Assembly: GCA_963921195.1 (NCBI GenBank)
Contig: OY992536.1
Location: forward strand, 3,720,001 to 3,784,000
DNA: 64,000 nucleotides
Direction of reading: 5' to 3'
From: Pegoplata infirma
Lineage: Eukaryota; Arthropoda; Insecta; Diptera; Anthomyiidae
The notes under the pieces were generated by a model. That model did not search any database. It saw nothing but the letters and a program-made list of their open reading frames with translations, and had not been told where the DNA came from. The position numbers and the translations under genes were made by a program. Position 1 is the stretch's first letter. Every line of letters starts with the position of its first letter. This document shows, piece after piece, positions 11,099-22,625 of this stretch.

Positions 11099-11433
11099 GG
11101 GTGCTGTGGCTCAATGTTAAGCGTGTTGGACTTAGCAAGCCTGGGTTCGATTCTCAGCTAACTAATATTTATCGCAGCACCCTCCTTCGTTGATAAGTAG
11201 CATTAAAACGTCAACGAAGTAAACTAATAAAATAATGGCTATTAAACACAGCTTTCAAAACTAGTTCACCAGATCAGCATCAGATGGCGCTGCAACAACT
11301 GCTCTTAAAAATAACAACACAACAATTACAGTGTTGCCATACTGAATCCCTTCTTTTTTTCATCTCTCTTCTAATCCCTTTCCGAAAGAAGCCTAACGGT
11401 TACATTAGTAGTTGGTAGACAGTATTGCCTGAA
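11099..11433 (+). mobile_element. tRNA-derived SINE, copy 1 (3'-eroded)
   Basis: The head is tRNA-like: A box TGGCTCAATGTTAAGCG (about 11107-11123) and B box GGTTCGATTCT (11143-11153), giving an internal RNA polymerase III promoter. The body (GCAGCACCCTCCTTCGTTGA, ATGGCTATTAAACACAGC, CAGTGTTGCCATACTGAA) matches the minus-strand copy at 53668-54082. This copy lacks the ~45 bp after the tRNA part found in the other and diverges after ATTGCCTGA at the 3' end. Degenerate, so probably not transcribed as a tRNA. Confidence 0.72.
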
Positions 11434-11691
11434 CAAGATTTACTAGACCCTTTAGCACACCTTCCTTGTTAGAAACGGGATGCAATAGTGTGTGGGTAGA
11501 ATTTAATGTATTAGCATTTGTGTGATGCATTTTAAAATTTCATCTCTCAATTAGACCTACGAACAATTTTATGAATGCATTTTATATTGGCATATAAAGT
11601 GCATACGGACCATAGTACAGACGTAGTAGGTTATCAGGGTTGTATTCAAGGTATTTTCAAATGTGGTAGAAAATACGCTTTTTCTTGTTTT

Positions 11692-12110
11692 TATACCCTC
11701 CACTAATTGTTAGTGATAGTTATATATAAGTTTGTCATTCCGTTTGTAACTCATCAAAATATCTTTCTGGGACCCCATAAAGTATATATATTCATGATCA
11801 CCGATCGATTTTAAGACATTCTAGCGATGTCCGTCTGTCTGTGGAAATGGTGATCACGGAAAAAATATTACATGGAGTTGACTGAAACTTAACGTATTTA
11901 TTGAAAGTTCTCCCGAGAAGTTTGGTATTGCATTTGAGCGATATCAGTTCAGCGGTTCAACAGTTATGAACTAAAATGAACCTCCAAAATTTTAGTACAT
12001 TCAACATAACCTTAAAATACATAATGCTTTAATTCGGTTGCTGGTTGACATATGTGAACATAATTGAACACCAAATGGTATTTAAGCAAGTACGAGCATA
12101 TTTTTTGAAA
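11692..12110 (+). mobile_element. INE-1-like copy, 5' two thirds
   Basis: Closest to the full copy at 31211-31823: TATACCCTCCACTAATTGTT start, TTTGTCATTCCGTTTGTAAC, GACATTCTAGCGATGTCCGT, GAAAGTTCTCCCGAGAAG, and ACATAATTGAACACCAAATG near 12060. It is lost after about 12110, where another INE-like copy begins. Confidence 0.7.
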
Positions 12111-12642
12111 AAAAAAATAAAAAAATTGTAATTGTTTTTTTTTTTGTTTTAAAGAAAAAAAATGTACTCTTGCGAATTTTGTAATCATGCCCAAAAAATT
12201 ATGATAATGTTTTGCTGAAGGTATGAGTGTAAATACCAAGGAAATATTTTTTTTTGGATTAAATACCATTATATTCATTTGTCAATTCGTGCAAAACGAA
12301 TTGAAATATCGGTCGAGGTCGTTTATATATTACACAGTGATACAAAATCGAACTTTCGGAATCGGAATGGGATGAAATTAAAAGTAAATGAAAGCTTACA
12401 TTTTCCATATCAAACCCCTCAAGGCCTTTTTTAGGTCAGAGCTAGATTTCTTTTTACACGCATTTAAAGTTGGTGATTTTAAAGCATGTAAAGTTTTGGT
12501 GTACTAAATATGTCCTACTTTAAGGGCCCCTGGTGGTGCCCTTATTGGACATATAGGATCCAGCTTCCCAACTTAAGCTCAAAATTACTTTAGCTTTAAC
12601 TGGTATGAATTTTGCTGCAATCGGTCCAGTACCTATTTACTG

Positions 12643-12794
12643 GACCATTTTTTAAACATTATGTATGTTGTTGTCCAGCGTTCTCAAGGGCTAGACTGCG
12701 GATATTGGGTTCTGATATTCTGTCTATGGACACGGTCCATGGACTTCCCTTGTCTGATTTTCTCAAGTTTGTGAAAGCAACTGAGAAATTCTGA
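12643..12794 (+). pseudogene. C-terminal end of a LINE ORF2 (reverse transcriptase polyprotein)
   Basis: The frame ending at the TGA at 12792-12794 encodes about 49 residues with the zinc-knuckle-like HYVCCCPAFS, then RARLRILGSDIL and a DFLKFVKATEKF terminus. This is the usual C-terminus after the reverse transcriptase of I/LOA/R1-type elements: a CPA motif, LG, then an amphipathic helix. The reverse transcriptase and endonuclease domains are missing because the insertion is 5'-truncated. There is no start codon or promoter of its own; a fragment, not a gene. The clade assignment is by resemblance only. Confidence 0.7.
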
Positions 12795-12962
12795 GCAAGC
12801 ACTTTTCTTCCTTTTTCTTCTCAACCTTTTATCACCCTTACTTAATCCTTCTTTTCTGGGTACGGTACAATGGACTATTTTAAGTCTGAGCGCCATGGAC
12901 TTGCCTAAAAATTTACCCATTTTTAGGCTTGTACAACCCACCCTCAACTCAACTCAACTCAA
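12643..12962 (+). mobile_element. 5'-truncated non-LTR retrotransposon (LINE) tail
   Basis: A 320-bp insertion flanked by an exact 12-bp duplication ACCTATTTACTG (12631-12642 and 12963-12974). The 3' end is a short CAACT tandem tail rather than poly-A, as in several dipteran LINE clades. It starts inside the last exon-like coding part and carries the whole 3' untranslated region. Typical of incomplete reverse transcription at the target. Confidence 0.85.
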
Positions 12963-13825
12963 ACCTATTTACTGAATAGCCAAACTATTAAAATAAACCA
13001 CAATACACCGTTGCGTATGATGGTTATTTAAAGCAATTATTAAAATAAACCACTGGACACCGTTGTGTATGATTGTTATTTAAAGGCAATTACAATATAA
13101 ATCATACGCCACTAATACAGTTTTCAAGCATTTATTATTATTATTATAATAAAAGATCACTAACTTCAAATGCGTGTAAAAAAATCTAGATCTGAACTAG
13201 AAAAACGCCTAGAGGGTTTTGTTATGGAATATGTCAACTTTCATTTGCTTTTGGTTTCATCCCATTCCGATTTTTGGTGTTGCACTGTGTTATTTATCCA
13301 TGATGGTTTTAAAGACATTTTAGCGATATTCAAACCATAAGAGCAATAAATTTGGTAAATGAGCGATATCGAATCCGTCTGTCTATGAATAGTAAGATGC
13401 AGTCAAAAAAAAAGGAGCTAAAAACTTTGTAAATTGTCAAAATCGATTCTAAGACACTCTAGTGATGTGCGTCTGTCGGTCCGTTTGTGTGAAGCACTCT
13501 TCAGTCCAAATTTGGCACGAATATGTCTTGTGTTCATGGGCTGGTAAAGCTCTTAAATTAACGAAATCGGACCAGGGAAAGAAACTTTTCATTGAAGAAC
13601 TAAACCAATCTCTGAAAACGCCAACATGCACCCAGAGGACTTTTTCGGTCCGTTCTTTTGTGGGGGTGGATATAAAAAATTATAAAATGTTATTACTCAA
13701 GTGCAAAAAAGTATTTTTGTAGGGTATAAAAGATTCGGCACAGACGCCTTTAGCACTATTACTTGTTTTTGTACTTTTGTTAAACAAATGAAACATTTTT
13801 TTCAGAAGAAGTTCAGACTTGGTAT

Positions 13826-14050
13826 TGTAGTGTTAAATTCGGCTGTGTCGATTTTTTTTATACCCTCTAACATGTTAAAAAACAAAATAAAAAAATTACG
13901 GGGCTTTATTGTTTTAATTGGAAGACCTAGGCGGTGGTTGTGGGAGACACCCTTCTCCCCGCCAAAATGTTTACTAATTCATTTATAATGCTTTTTGCAC
14001 TAAATTTTTATCATTATTTATATCATTTGTTTTATAACCACGACCTCAAA
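13826..14050 (-). mobile_element. INE-1-like fragment, 3' end
   Basis: Starts with the reversed terminal hairpin GTTAAATTCGGCTGTG and TATACCCTCTAACATGTT, then parallels 48930-49140 (GGGAGACACCCTTC..., AATGCTTTTTGCA). Lost after about 14050. Confidence 0.58.
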
Positions 14051-15097
14051 AAGGGGAGGACAGAAAAAATTGTTTTCTAATCCCACGGATAAACATTTGT
14101 TCAACCAAATTACAAAAAAAAAACACAAACAAAATTGTGTTTTTTACCATCAAAAACTATGTAAAGTTTTGATAAAAAATGTTTGGCAAATTTTTCTGCA
14201 AATCTGAATGTTTAATGAGGGGAACCCCCGTAAAATTTCTCGGGGCGCCATTAAAAGTAAAATATTTGACATTTCTATTTTGCTATTTTTTTTTCAATAA
14301 AAATTTTGAACAGCTCCTTTGCTTGTGCATATTTTTCATTTAACCATAATACAAATAATAGTTTTGTCAAATTGGTAAACAAAAAATGTTTAAAGCAAAG
14401 TTTCGATTTTTTTTACAAAAAGAACATATTTCAACTTATAAACAAATAGAAAAGTCAATATTTTCCAAGATTATACTTCAACTAATATATGCTTTTGCAG
14501 ATAATAATAAGAAAAACGGTTTCAAATGAATCAACAAATAGCGTATGCCCAGCTTGTGCCGATAGAGGTTAGAAAATAAAAAAATACAACCGAACCTAAA
14601 ATCAAAAAAACATCTGAGTGCACTCTTCAATGCTTCAATACAATAGACAAAATGATTTACCGTAAAAAAAAAAATATTTAAAGAAGAAAAAAAAATTAAT
14701 TAACTGCACAAGTGTACATATGTACATAAAGACAGCATTTACTGTGTACATAAGAGTGCAACCACCATTTCAGACTAGACAACTTGAAAGGTATTATCGC
14801 ATTGGCATACGAAAGCTTATAGAAGAAATTACTTAAACTTACTTACGAGACATGTTTTAAAAGTCACAAAAGAAAACAAAAACTAATAAAATATTTTTAT
14901 AAAGTAGTTTAAAAAATTATAGCACACTTAACATTTTACATCGAGAATAGACATGACAAAATATGCAAAAACCAGTGAGAGTGGTAAATTCGGCTGTGCA
15001 GAATCTCCCATATGTAAAAAGGTTTACAAAAATTGGTCAGGGTGTTTTGTAAGAAAAGTCGCATTTTCCGACGTTTAAGAAATTAAAAAAAAATATA
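14051..15097. other. AT-rich DNA, no supported gene
   Basis: No gene recognised. A lone INE-like terminal hairpin (GGTAAATTCGGCTGTGCAGAAT) lies at about 14984-15005. The rest is unassigned. Confidence 0.5.
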
Positions 15098-15617
15098 TAT
15101 CATTCCATTGACTCTGTCATAGAGCATGACATAATCTTTTATTTAAACTTAATATGAGCCAAATCAAATCATTTTAACCCGTGCCACCCTTCGATCAATG
15201 TTTTGGATTTTTTAAAAATTTCTACCAAAATTTTTGGATTTTTGTAAAATGAAAAATTTTTTTTTTTTTTGTAAAATAAAAAAAATAAATCTCTCGACAC
15301 GCCTTTTCTATTAATTTTGGCATTAATAAAAGGGGCGAATATAAAATAAATCTGAAATCGGTTAAGCGGGTTTCCAAATATTGCAATTTTAAATTTGTCA
15401 AAAAATTAAAAAAAAAATTTAAATAAATCTCTCAACATTTTTTTCCTTTGACTGTTTTATAGAGTTTGAGTAAAGTTTTTCACGGGAATTCCCGGGACGG
15501 TATTTCCCGGAAATTTCCGTAAATTTTCGATTCCGAAATCCCGGGAAATAGAGCGGGAATTCCCGGGAATTTTAGTTTCTAGGAAATTGTTGGTTTTTCG
15601 ACTTCTACTGATTACAC

Positions 15618-17905
15618 TGCGTGACAAAACTAACCACTATTTTAGAAAACAAGAGGTACGACCATCATTTCAATATATTTCGGACATGCTGAATCGAATG
15701 GTGTACTCCGTTTTTCGATGTATGGTACAGTTTTCTTGTAAAATGTCATTAAAGATTGGCTGATTTTCAGTTGTTTTTTTAACAAAAAAAAATTCCAAAG
15801 CTAATGATTTTTAAATTTTATGGCATGGAAAACAAAGATATAACTTGTAGCAATATTTCTAATATAAATTTGGTTTAAAGCTTTTCATTTTAAGCCCTTA
15901 AATTCGCGGATTTCTTCATTTTCTTAAGTTTTCGCGAAATTAACCGCTAAATTGGTCTCTGATAAAAAAAATGCATTTTGTGGATCATAAAGGCGTCCAT
16001 GACACTACGAATAGTGGGCAAAAAACATCTATGTTATATGGACCATTATGATGAAAATCGCGAAAAACCGTTTTTTTGTATATCGCAGCATCACTTTAGG
16101 AGATGATTTGAGGCTTCATCTTTTAGTATATAATGTGGGAACCTTAAACAATTAACTGACCCAAAATTTGGCCAAAAAAGTTTTCATTTGCAAAAGTTAT
16201 CTTAACAAAAACTAAAATTATTGTATCGCAAGCACTGAAATAATAGTTTTTGTTAAGATAACTTTTGCAAATGAAAGCTTTTTTTGGCCGAATTTTTGGT
16301 CAGTTAGTTGTTTAAGGTTCCCACATTATATACTAAAAGATGAAACCTTAAATCATATCGTAAAGTGATGCTGGCATATACAAAAAACGGTTTTTCGCGA
16401 TTTTCGTCATGATGGTCCATATAACATAGCTGTTTTTTGTCCACTATTCGTATTGTTAGGGATGCATTTTTGATTCATTAAAAACAAGTTTTTTATCAAA
16501 GACCAAATTGGCTGTTAATTTCGCGAAAACCTTAAAAAATGAAGAAATTCGCAAATTTAAGTGCTTAAATTGAAAAGCTTTAAACCAAATTTGCATAAGA
16601 AATGTTGCTACAAGTCATACACTCAAAAAAGTATGTCGGTAAAATCTACTACAAAAGACAGTTGTTTTGACTACATTTTGTCGTTGAAAAGGCGTCCACT
16701 ACATAAACGGTAAAAACAACTGAACATGTTGTTGTTTTTAACTATTGATTTTCAACTACAAAATGTAGTAAAAACTACTACAAAACTGTTTAATACAGTT
16801 GTTTTTCTACAATTGCCTGAAATTTTATTTAAAAAATTTCTTAAACGTTTAAATGATTGATATTTATTTATTTAAAAAGCAATACATTTCAGTTGGTTGT
16901 ATAGAATTTCGACATGATGACAATTTTTTGATGTATTTATCTGGAATTATAGAAGAAAAAAATTATATTAATAAAATGTTAAACAAAATAAATTGATTGT
17001 ATTTACCTTTGTTTTTTTAATAGTTCATTTCAAATTTTCACCGCTACTGATCAAAATTTGTCTGGAATAAAAAAAAACGAAATGCTTTGGCAAAATTGAT
17101 TTATAAAAAAAAAGAATTAATTTGAAATGTTTCAAAAAAGTATGTACCTGCTTTGTTGTGTATACAAAGAAAAGAAAGATGGCGCGCTCATAAGAAAACA
17201 AAACACTGCACACATTTTATTTTGTTTTTTTTCCGATTGGTTTTTACGCACGCTTATGTGAGCGCTATATTATACACACTTGTTATCTCATTTATCCACT
17301 TATTTTCTTTCGCTCAAGAATATTTTTCCAAAAACATATTTTTTGTTATAATTAAATTTAATAAATTGTAATTTAATTTATTTAGATATTATTTATTTGG
17401 TATAAAAATAATTCCTTCCGCATCCCGCACGACCAACTCGTTCGACACATTCGTTTGCAATAAAAATTTCTAGAAAAAAACGAGTTTTAGAAAAAAAAAC
17501 TAAAAACAACTACATAAATCAACTATTGCTACAGTGTAGTATATTTTTTGTAGTTATTTTTTGAAACTACTACAAAAAAAGTTGTTTGAGATTTTTTCAT
17601 ACAAAAACGACCGAAATTGTAGTTAAAAACAACAGCTACTACTTACTACACAAACGACCGTCATGTAGTAACTGCAATAATTTTCTGAGTGTATCTTTGT
17701 TTTCCATGTCATAAAATTTATAAACCATTTACTTTGCAATTTTTTTTGTTAAAAAACTGGCTTGAAATCAGCAAATCTTTAACGACATTTTGCAAGAATA
17801 CTGTACCATACACCGAAAAACGGAGTACGCCATTAGAATCAGCATGTTCGAAATATATAGAAATGATGGTCGTAACTCTTGTTTATTTTTTAGTGTTCCG
17901 CAGTG
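15618..17905. repeat. Long inverted repeat centred near 16228
   Basis: The arm 15618-16228 pairs with 16229-16618 plus 17694-17905, shown by TAGTTTTTGTTAAGATAACT near the centre, CCACATTATATACTAAAAGA, and the outer GTATGGTACAGT/ACTGTACCATAC pair. The right arm is split at a TA by 16620-17691; the left arm (AAGTTATATCTTTG) shows the undisturbed site. Confidence 0.7.
16620..17691. mobile_element. TA-flanked CACTCAAAA element, TAGTTG-array family
   Basis: Starts CACTCAAAAAAGTATG and ends TTTTCTGAGTG, with TA at 16618-16619 and 17692-17693. The opposite arm of the host palindrome has the same site with a single TA, so the boundary and TA duplication are directly confirmed. Both ends carry arrays of GTTGTTTTAACTAC/GTAGTAAAAACTAC motifs. 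1072 bp, no transposase. Confidence 0.78.
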
Positions 17906-18298
17906 TTATTTTGTATGTGATTTTTTAGATATTTTATTAAAATACTTGATAATTGATGGCAGAAACGTACGGAGGGAGTAGGAGGTCCCAAAAAAAAAGA
18001 CGTACGAAATGGAAAAATTCTAACAATATATAAATCTTCGTTAGGATATAATTATCAGAACCTGATAACCCTGAAGCTGAGAAATTTCCATGCCTCTGGA
18101 CATGATTCTTTTTATATCGATAAAATGATATAAAATCTGTATAAAGAAGACATAGTTGAGAAATTCCTCTGAATCAGTTTCATTGTGTTTTAGAGCAAAG
18201 CGTTGAGAGCCAGTTGTAAAAATAAACTGAGATGAATTAGAATAAATGATGAATTTTTATTATTACAACATATAAAGCGATGTGAAATAGCATATTCT

Positions 18299-18855
18299 CA
18301 CTCAAAAAATTATGTTAGTAAAATCAACTGAAAATGTCAGTTAAAATAACTACTTTGTAAGTTGTTTTGGGGTCAACTACATTTTCAGTTAAATCAACTA
18401 ACAATGTTAGTTATTTCAACTGACAAAAAACAACTGACTTATGTAGTAAAAACTACTTACATTTGTAGTCAAAACAATTAACATGTAGTAAAAATAAAAT
18501 AATCAATATATAATTTTTTTTTTTAAAAAATTTTTCAGGAAAAAAATTGAAGACCAAAATTTTTCCAAGTTTTTTTTTTTTTTTTTAAAATGTGAAAAAT
18601 AAAAAAAAAGTAAAATTTATTTTTTGGAAAAAAACTGAACATTTTTCAGAGATAAAAAAAATAAAATTAACTACTTTAAATAACTGTTACTACATTACAG
18701 TACTTTTTTGTTAGTTGTTCAAAAAAACGACTTAAAATAACTAATAGAAATAGTTTTTTGATATTTTTCATACAAAAACAACTGACTTTGTAGTTGAAAA
18801 CAACTACTGTAAAATATACAAACAACATGTAGTAACTTACATAATTTTCTGAGTG
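18299..18855. mobile_element. CACTCAAAA element, TAGTTG-array family, short copy
   Basis: CACTCAAAAAATTATGTTAG to CATAATTTTCTGAGTG, 557 bp. The interior repeats AACTGACAT/GTCAGTT and TAGTAAAAACTAC motifs throughout. Flanks are CT-rich rather than TA, so the target duplication has decayed or differs. Confidence 0.62.
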
Positions 18856-19345
18856 CTCTTAAAAATACTTTAAAATACTTCGACAAATTTGGGCCGTTTT
18901 TTTTTATAAAAACTGGGTAACAAAAATTGTTCTTTTTTTCTTGAAACTTATTTTTTTTTTGTTTTGAAGGCAATTATAAGATTTTTATGGTGTTAATAAG
19001 CATTATAAATAGTGTAATCGCATTCATAAGGTTTTTATATAGTTTTTTGACAAACAATTTTTAATTTTTAGTTTTTGCGGGAATTCCCGGAATCCCGGGA
19101 AATTTAAAAATGAATCCCGGGAAATGAAAAAGTCCGGGAAAAGAAAAACTATAAGTTTGAGACAAACTTTCATTTAAACTTAATATAAGCCTAATCAGAC
19201 AATTTTAACACATTGCGCCCTTCGATCAAAGTTTTCTCACCACAAACTCCAAACTTTGTGGCTAAAAAGCCATATTTTTTTTTTCAAATTTCAAAAAGCG
19301 ATATTTTGAATACCGTTTGACCAATTTTAAATTTTTTTGAGTGTC

Positions 19346-20720
19346 AAAATTATTATCATGTGTTGCAAGACATATTTTTTAATAAAAAATTTTTAAAAAT
19401 TAAAAACTTTTTATCAATATTATTTATTAATCGACCTTTTTCTTGGATTAAATATTATTTTTTTGGAATAAAAAAAAAAAAAAACCTTAAGCTATTTTTC
19501 TATCCATCGCTGTATGTCCCTGTTCAAGGTAAAAGCAATAGGAGAATACGAAGAAGTTGCACAGCAAAAAAAAATGATGGCTGAGTTTGTAATAAAAAAA
19601 AAAGAAATGCTTTTACATTTTTTAGTTTTTGTTAAATATTTTCCATTTCTGCCTCTTTTTTTTCTCCTGTGAAAATTACTTATTGCTAAAGCATTAAACT
19701 TTGCTTTTGTTTGGTTTTTTTTTTGCTTTTTATTCATTTTGTTAACTTTTTTTCAAGAGTTTGCTATCGAACATGCTTTAAATGTCGACTAATTAGTGTA
19801 CGTGTTTTGTTACAGTTATCATCTGCTGTTATAACTAAACTACATACATACATATGAGAATCTTTATATTTATTTATTTATGTATGTATTGCATTCAATT
19901 GGGTTTGTTCATTTTAGATCGGTTCGATTCTTCTTTTGCTACACTGCTTCATTTAATGTTTTTCTTTTTTTTTCTTCAAAGTTTCCCAAGTGATGTGAAA
20001 AACTGTGAAGATTGTGCAGAAAAAAAAAAACTAAAATATCCAAGTGTTTTTTCTTCTACTTCTTCTTTTTTATATTTGAACTCATCGTCTCGTATGCAAC
20101 AAATGCGGAAATTGTTAGAAAATTGTTTACTAATGTGTCGCTAGCGAATGTTAAGCACGAGTGTTTGAAAAAAAAGAATACAGACGGACAGACAGACTGA
20201 GTTAGAAACCACTGGATGTGCAGTTTGTTGCATAAAGCAAATCACAATTAAGTTTTAATTAATAAAAAGTAGCAGTATGCAGATATTTTTTTTTTTTTTG
20301 CAATTTTTTCTTTTTATTAGATTGGAATTTTTTCTATTTTAAATGTTTTGTTAAATGAATTACACTGAACGATATTTATTTAGGAGCTTAGTTAAATCAG
20401 TTATATATATTTTTGTGATATGTATGTTTGTTAATATTTGATAAAAAAAAATACTTAAGAGCAAAACAAAACGTGCATAATTTTTTAAAAAATTATAAAA
20501 AATTTCTTCTAGATTTTTTCGATTAAAACCTTACATACAAATTTTACATTTACTTACACTTACTCTAAATATTCCTATTGCAATAAATTCTGAAATATAT
20601 TTTATTGTAATGACACCAAAATTAATAATACAAAATATTTTTTGAAAAAACTACTTGATCTAAGAGACGATTAATTTCGTGATAATTTCAAAAAAAAATC
20701 ATCTATTTAAAAATGTTTAA
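19346..20720. other. AT-rich DNA, no supported gene
   Basis: Dominated by T- and A-runs. Open frames here (for example 19492-19737 minus and 19854-20144 plus) are low complexity with no domains. Nothing else seen. Confidence 0.5.
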
Positions 20721-20723
20721 TGC

Positions 20724-21060
20724 ACTCAAAAATTATGTCATTAACTTTTTGTAGTTTATTTAAAAAGTTTTACGTTTAGTTGTTTCTTAAAGAACATACA
20801 TTTGTTTAATGTTTAGTTGCTATCCAACTTGACTCAAAAGAAAAACTCTGTCAAAAAATCTGTAAAACGACTTCCAATTTGATTTAGCAAACTTTCAGCA
20901 AATCTTAAATTCATATTTTACTAAAATCTCTGCCATTTAGTTTAACAAAATAACTGAAATTTTACTGCGTTTTTAATGATTCTGTTTGCTGAATTTCAAA
21001 ATATTGTTGAACATTTTTTTTAGCATTATTTTTATTTTTTATTTTTTAATTATAGAGAAA
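20724..21060. mobile_element. Two truncated CACTCAAAA-type ends back to back
   Basis: 20724-20820 matches, inverted, the right end of the 7170-7929 family (CACTCAAAAATTATG, then TTTTACGTTTAGTTGTTTCT). It runs into a second end at about 20834 (GACTCAAAAGAAAAACTCTG, then TCTGTAAAACGAC) like the left end of 60581-62229. Neither has its partner end. Confidence 0.5.
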
Positions 21061-21146
21061 AAGTTTGCTGCCATTCTTTTTTCAAGAAAATTTTCTTATA
21101 TTTTTTTTTTTTTTCGTTTTTTATACAATTAAAACGATTGAGACTA

Positions 21147-22614
21147 CACTCAAAAAAAAAACTGTAATGTTAGCAAAAAAAGCTTGTAAACCTACAAGAA
21201 AATTTGCTGATTTTGAACCCACAATTTTTTTGCTAAAGTTAGCAAAAATGTTTTGCCAATAATTAGTTAACAAAATTTTTTTTTTTTGAACTTACAAGGG
21301 AAGTATCTCAACCCTTATGAACCGATTTGCCTGAAACTTAAAATATATTTAAATGAGACCATTTTAAGGTTGGGGTGTCTCGCCTTATCGGCCATATCGG
21401 GGATTTAGGGGTTCAAAAAATGGGTCAAAAATTGGCGAAAAAATCGTTTTTTGGATTTTTTAGCGATTTCTTTCAAAGAAACTATATGATGTTTTCATAT
21501 GAGAAGAAAGGATTTTTTAATGCCTATCAAACGGTGGCATAACCCCGTAAAAATTCTGCTTCGTTAAATATTTTTTTCATGAAAATGTGCAAATTTTGAG
21601 TGGTATTTATATGAAGACATAGACCTACGATATCCATATTAATACGAAATAATCTTTATTAAATTTAAGTCGACACGTATTTTTGCTCTAGACGATATTC
21701 CTGTTAGTTCGGGAGTTATCGAAATTTTCCCGAAGGTCCTCATTGTTTCATAAGGGGACAACGAAATTTTTAAACACTGATATGGCCGACAAGCCGAGAC
21801 ACCCCAACCTTAAAATCGTCTCATTTATATATATTTTAAGTTTCAGGCAAATCGGTTCATAAGGGTTGAGATACTTCCCTTGTTAGTTCATACACATCTG
21901 AGAGCCCCATTGGGTTCGGACCCGATAGGTCCAGACCCCGATGGGCCTAGACTTAGTTGGCTTCCTTAAAAATCGTCATAGTTTTTGATCCAAAATTTGT
22001 GTCCGTTTCGCTCTACCTTGCTTAGTTTTTGAGATACGTGATTATAGGGGACCACTGGGGTCTTGAGAATTAAAAAACTCGATAACTTCAAAAATATTAC
22101 TCGGAGAGCTTTTGACTATTTTGCGGTCTTGTTCTCGTGTTGAGAGCTACAAAAATGGTTTTGGACTTTTTGTTGTGTCGGCAATATTTACCGAGATATG
22201 AGCATTTTAAAATTTTAGGGAATGCTAACTTTTTTGGATCCAAAGTTAGGGCCCATTAGGGTCCACACATGTGAAGAGGGCCGGCGATACTCGAGAACCA
22301 AAAATGGCCTCCATTTTGCTCCATCTGGCTTAGTTTCCGAGATAGCGCCATTTTAAATTTTCTGAAAATAAAAAAAAATTTACCATTTATTTTGCTAATA
22401 TTAGCAAAAAAGCTTGTAAAAATTTGGTCAACTCAATTTTAAATCTAGCAAAAAAAATTAGTTCAAATTTTGTTTAAAATTGCTAATGCGCTAAATGAAG
22501 TTTACAAGATATTTTTGCTAACATGCTAATCTCAGCTAAAAATTTGCTAAAAGTTAGCTAACCAGCATTAGCAAAAAAAAAATTAGTAAATCTACTAATG
22601 TATTATTTTGAGTG
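21147..22614. mobile_element. TA-flanked CACTCAAAA element, TTAGCAAA-array family
   Basis: Starts CACTCAAAAAAAAAACTG after TA (21145-21146) and ends TATTATTTTGAGTG before TA (22615-22616). Both end regions are arrays of TTAGCAAAAA/TTTTTGCTAA motifs (21168-21270 and 22390-22600). The middle, about 21288-22370, is foreign and includes a separate palindrome. Confidence 0.7.
21288..21889. mobile_element. Palindromic element with ~120-bp inverted arms
   Basis: GAACTTACAAGGGAAGTATC through AGGTTGGGGTGTCTCG on the left mirrors CGAGACACCCCAACCT through GATACTTCCCTTGTTAGTTC on the right. The arms are nearly identical and so fairly young. TSD not evident. Sequence 21890-22370 may belong to the same insertion; part of it (about 22205-22335) recurs at 45640-45740. 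Confidence 0.55.
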
Positions 22615-22625
22615 TAATAATGAAA

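Larger units (their letters stand above)
12333..13289. mobile_element. TTA-flanked element (PIF/Harbinger-like by target), TIR CACAGTG
   Basis: Ends CACAGTGATACAAAATCG and, inverted, CACAGTGCAACACC. Both arms also share CGGAATGGGATGAAA. It is flanked by TTA on both sides, and the uninterrupted INE-like sequence at about 6590-6620 shows a single TATTA there, supporting a 3-bp duplication. Inside are a LINE tail (12643-12962) and a two-unit ~52-bp tandem repeat at 12988-13092. No transposase. Confidence 0.62.
12160..13780 (+). mobile_element. INE-1-like copy interrupted by a Harbinger-like element
   Basis: Left block 12160-12332 ends GAATTGAAATATCGGTCGAG...TATATATTA. It resumes at 13290 with TTATTTATCCATGATGG. 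Later landmarks are ACACTCTAGTGATGTGCGTC and, at about 13727-13780, a terminal GATTCGGCACAG hairpin followed by ACTTGTTT. The gap 12333-13289 is a separate insertion with a TTA duplication. Confidence 0.65.
15471..19153. mobile_element. hAT-like element with CCCGGG palindrome arrays
   Basis: Terminal repeats TAAAGTTTTTC and GAAAAACTATA are flanked by the exact 8-bp duplication AGTTTGAG (15463-15470 and 19154-19161). Both subterminal zones are packed with GGGAATTCCCGGG-type palindromes (15482-15570 and 19078-19140). It carries a long palindrome (15618-17905) and two CACTCAAAA elements. No intact transposase. About 17930-18298 is non-repeat sequence that could be decayed internal DNA. Confidence 0.78.
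15098..19345 (+). repeat. Satellite-like repeat R, two units, split by a hAT element
   Basis: One unit covers about 15098-15440. A second starts with GACTGTTTTATAGAGTTTGAG at 15450-15470 and resumes at 19162 with ACAAACTTTCATTTAAACTT. The adjacent related units suggest a tandem array of roughly 350-bp monomers, reduced to two. The interruption 15471-19153 is a separate element. Confidence 0.6.

Noticed and set aside
11099..11165. Functional tRNA gene
   Set aside because: A and B boxes are present but the anticodon arm and acceptor stem do not fold convincingly, and the sequence continues into a repeated SINE body.
12684..12947. 87-codon basic frame on the minus strand
   Set aside because: It is the shadow of the plus-strand LINE C-terminal fragment and its 3' untranslated region.
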